Positions 61,025 through 64,000 of a DNA stretch of 64,000 bases are shown here, piece by piece (position 1 is the first letter of the stretch; each line of letters opens with the position of its first letter). The stretch is taken from positions 286,001 through 350,000 of the forward strand of contig JAQFVV010000143.1 of assembly GCA_028023455.1 (NCBI GenBank), read 5' to 3'. This DNA is from Epiperipatus broadwayi. Lineage: Eukaryota; Onychophora; Udeonychophora; Euonychophora; Peripatidae. The translations under genes and the position numbers were made by a program. The notes beneath the pieces were generated by a model. The model saw only the letters and a list, made by a program, of their open reading frames with translations. It searched no databases and was not told where the DNA came from.

Positions 61025-63613
61025 CTAGAGAGAGAAAAAATAATAGAATCATTTAATAATAATTGTTAAAAATTAATTTTTTTAATATTACAAATATCAA
61101 TATAAAATGAAGTTATTTATACTTAAACAATAAGAAAACAACCAAAATAAACACATTAATTAATAGAGATTATTTTTAAGATATATAAACGTATACTATA
61201 CACAAACAGCATAATGTTGATTGACTTATTTTACTAGTAAAATTATTTTAATTTGAAGAATTCTTAACTACATTAAATGAAGTATGTAATAACATTATAG
61301 GATTCTCATATTGATATGCAGGTGATCATCTATTCAAAATATTCATTATTATATATAGGTGTCTATTAATTATAATTAACAATCTGAAGATGTATACACT
61401 TATTATTATAATGGATTTTCACATTGATGTCATTTAGAAAAAAAAAAAGATTAATTTATATTTCATAAACTGCTGCCATTTAGGCTTGCTTTGCACCTAG
61501 ATGGCAAAAAATGTTTTATACTTATTAAGACAAAATGAAATATTCAATACATCAGATTAAATTGATTAATAAATGTTTTCATTTTGTATTTATCTCTTGC
61601 ACAAAGAATAAATTCTAAATAGCTAGGCTAATAAAAGTAGCTACAGATAAAGTTGCTTAATTAATTTCCACATAAAAATGGAATAGAGATAGGATATGAC
61701 AAGACAATTGAATGAGACTATTATGTTTTTCTGCTTATTTTTGGTGCTAAAATGTCGTCACATGTTAATTTATCATAAGATAAAAATAGAAGAAAAAATT
61801 GATCCACAAAGTCCTATTATCTGTTACTAATACCCTATTTTTAGTATTATTTGTTGAAAGTTGATATAATGTATAGTTTTGCATGTTTACCTGTAGGTAT
61901 TTAACATGTAACATATTAATTAAAAATATATAATTTTACCTTACTTTTAATTATTTTATATGCGAGTTCTTTCTGATCCAATAATAGTGCTGCTTTGACA
62001 ATTGTTCCAATTGCTTATTAATACGGCTTCAATTTGTTTAATTCAGATCATATTTCCAGAGAATTTCACAAAAAATATTTAATCACATCACCATTTATTG
62101 ATGACTAATCCAGTACTAACACTTTTCCATATGTCTATGGAAATATTTTACAGTATTTTGTCTATTTATCAATAAGTCAAGCTAGTTATTAAAAACTTAC
62201 AAATATCTTATAAGTTAAGATAAAAAAGACAACATATTATTTAAATATTAACTAAAGCCATCAATTACTTAATTTATTTTTTTCTTTAAAAAAATAAATA
62301 AAGGTCAATTGATTTTATAGATACTTTGTACATTTCCTTTCCACCCCCCATCCAGTAGACCCCCCCCCCACTAAAAAAATCTACGAGGTAACATTCAAAT
62401 GGGATATGATCATTATCTGATTAGTTGTTTGAAATATCATGTAACAGTTCTATTCAATTAAACAATTTTGGAATCTTTAGCTCCAGATAAATCATCCTAT
62501 CACTACACAGGCAAAGTCAAAACTAAAAAATATAAGAACTAAACATAATAAAAAGTTTTTTTTTTTTAGCAATTTATATTTACAGTATATAAAAAAATAA
62601 TTTATATTTTTTCCACCATATAAATATGGCATTGGCTACTAGTGAAATGTCATTTATAAAAAGCTAATGTTTAAAACAACCTATGGAAATAAATATTAAA
62701 CACAATTAACCTTTTTTTAAAGTAGTCAAATTGCAAGACAGAATCCAATGTACCTATTCAAACTTATAAAAACTATGTTGAAAGATGATTTTCAAAATGA
62801 ATATGATATTTAATGCTATCTTTGAAAACTTATAAATACAAAACATGCTCTGTTACTTCTAGTTATGCATATTAATAATATAAAAACTTATTAAAGTTGA
62901 TGATGTAGTTCTAAAATTGAAATGCTAGAATAAATTACATTAAAAACAATAGTAGCAAACTATCGCTAATAGTGAACAAATGTTGCTTGATCAGTTCTCA
63001 AGTATCTATTTAACTTCATAGCCAAACAAAGAACTTATATACACATTACTTTTAGCAAGTAAAGTTAAGTAAATATTGCCAATCAATTAGCTGATCCAAA
63101 TCCCACAGATTCCAAAGTTTTTAAATATCTAAACTGTAATCAATGCACAAAACCTTTCTATTCATTCAACTAAAGAAATTACTAGATTCCAAATTAACTG
63201 CAGATCATGATGATCCATAAAATATATAACACAATGTGGTTTGAAAGTCACATACCAATTTGACATCATTAAAAAATAAATATTTTAATTTCATGGTTAA
63301 TTCTATAAAATCCTTCAAATCTTTTTCTAAAACTGCCGAGAAAGATATTCTATATGAAGTTAACCACTCCTGAGAGCAAGTCAACGATCCCAATGCAGAT
63401 AATCATAAGCATTATTATATCCAATGAACACTTTGCTGGTGGTAAGGATATTATTGCAAGAAAATATATATCCAATCTACATACTAAAGAGAAAATCCAG
63501 CAAATCAATTAAAACTTATTTTATAAAATATCAGATAAAGCTTATTATGAATTAGGCAGCAACTACCATCTGATGGGTGCAGTTCCAGAAAATTTCTTAA
63601 CTATATCATAGAG
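61025..63613 (-). other. KIF23: KIF23 intron sequence upstream of the first visible exon
   Basis: AT-rich with poly(A/T) runs and a C run near 62363. I looked for a minus-strand exon of the motor or neck region and found none, so this intron probably continues past the window edge. Confidence 0.6.
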
Positions 63614-64000
63614 CAGGAGTGGATAAACTACGGCCTGCAGGCCATATCCTGCCCTTGGCATGCATTTGTGTGGCCCGCCTATAAGTTTAAAAATGACATA
63701 TTTATATATACGTATTATTATACAGATTTTACATATAGGTAAAAAATACGTAATGTGATAGCTTACAATTAATAATTGACATATATATATGTTTCTTAAA
63801 AATAAAATAATATTGATTTGATGCATGTATATATTTGTCTTTTTAAGAATAAAGTAAAATTCAATTTGTAAATTTGTGAATATTTTCAAATCAATGAAAC
63901 TAATTTTTAAAAAATTGTTTATAAAAACCTGTTTTTTTTAATAAAAACGAAATCTTTATTGACAGATGGAAGATTTTTAACTTCTATTAAAGAAAGATCT
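63614..64000. mobile_element. Left end of a second hAT element, cut by the window edge
   Basis: CAGGAGTGGATAAACTACGG followed by CCTGCAGGCC closely follows the CAGGGGTGGGCAAACTACGG-type terminus of many hAT elements, and sits after TCATAGAG, a candidate 8-bp target duplication. The subterminal TGTGGCCCGCC is also typical. The right end is not in the window, so the duplication cannot be checked. Confidence 0.65.

Overview
The window is eukaryotic, very AT-rich, and dominated by intron and repeat sequence. It comes from an invertebrate animal with long introns and many transposons. It holds the 3' half of one recognisable gene on the minus strand, KIF23/MKLP1 (pavarotti, ZEN-4), the kinesin-6 motor of the centralspindlin complex that bundles midzone microtubules and supports cytokinesis. 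I read seven exons from about 61.0 kb down to 3.9 kb. Their phases agree, every donor is GT and every acceptor AG, and the pieces match the MKLP1 coiled coil, the RDEKLRQLK segment, the RHRRSKS segment, the ILRHQE...GDLETQFIK segment, GGGSSV...ETLKQ and the terminal RKRRS. The motor domain and 5' end lie upstream, beyond base 64000. The taxon cannot be fixed from this; a mollusc or a chelicerate would be plausible.

Layout from low to high coordinate: a 500-N gap and a ~165-bp satellite; a 5'-truncated LINE (minus); the KIF23 3' end with a polyadenylation signal; a 16-kb last intron with coding relics, a hAT element, Ty3/gypsy integrase and gag relics and a 0.5-kb palindrome; an intron with a foldback repeat at 22.7-23.35 kb; an intron of nearly 13 kb with a TIR element, a tandem/inverted repeat cluster at 26.8-27.9 kb and a 6.7-kb long-inverted-repeat element carrying its own insertion; an intron with a pogo/Tigger-like TIR element and a tRNA-like SINE head; a plain intron; and an intron carrying a gag-only LTR retrotransposon with 2.5-2.6-kb LTRs. 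A second hAT element starts near the right edge.

The most interesting signal is not a protein gene. Three unrelated repeat families (18.5-19.0, 22.7-23.35 and 26.8-27.9 kb) each contain a type I hammerhead ribozyme fold: CUGANGN core, stem-loop II, GAA, very short stem III, NUH site, and a closing stem I with an outer helix beyond an internal loop. All three families occur here as inverted pairs, and one also as a head-to-tail pair with cleavage sites 457 nt apart, the arrangement expected of animal retrozymes or other hammerhead-bearing retroelements. Several copies carry a change in the catalytic core.

Limits: everything was read by eye. No alignment, folding or database search was run; repeat boundaries given as approximate may shift by tens of bases.
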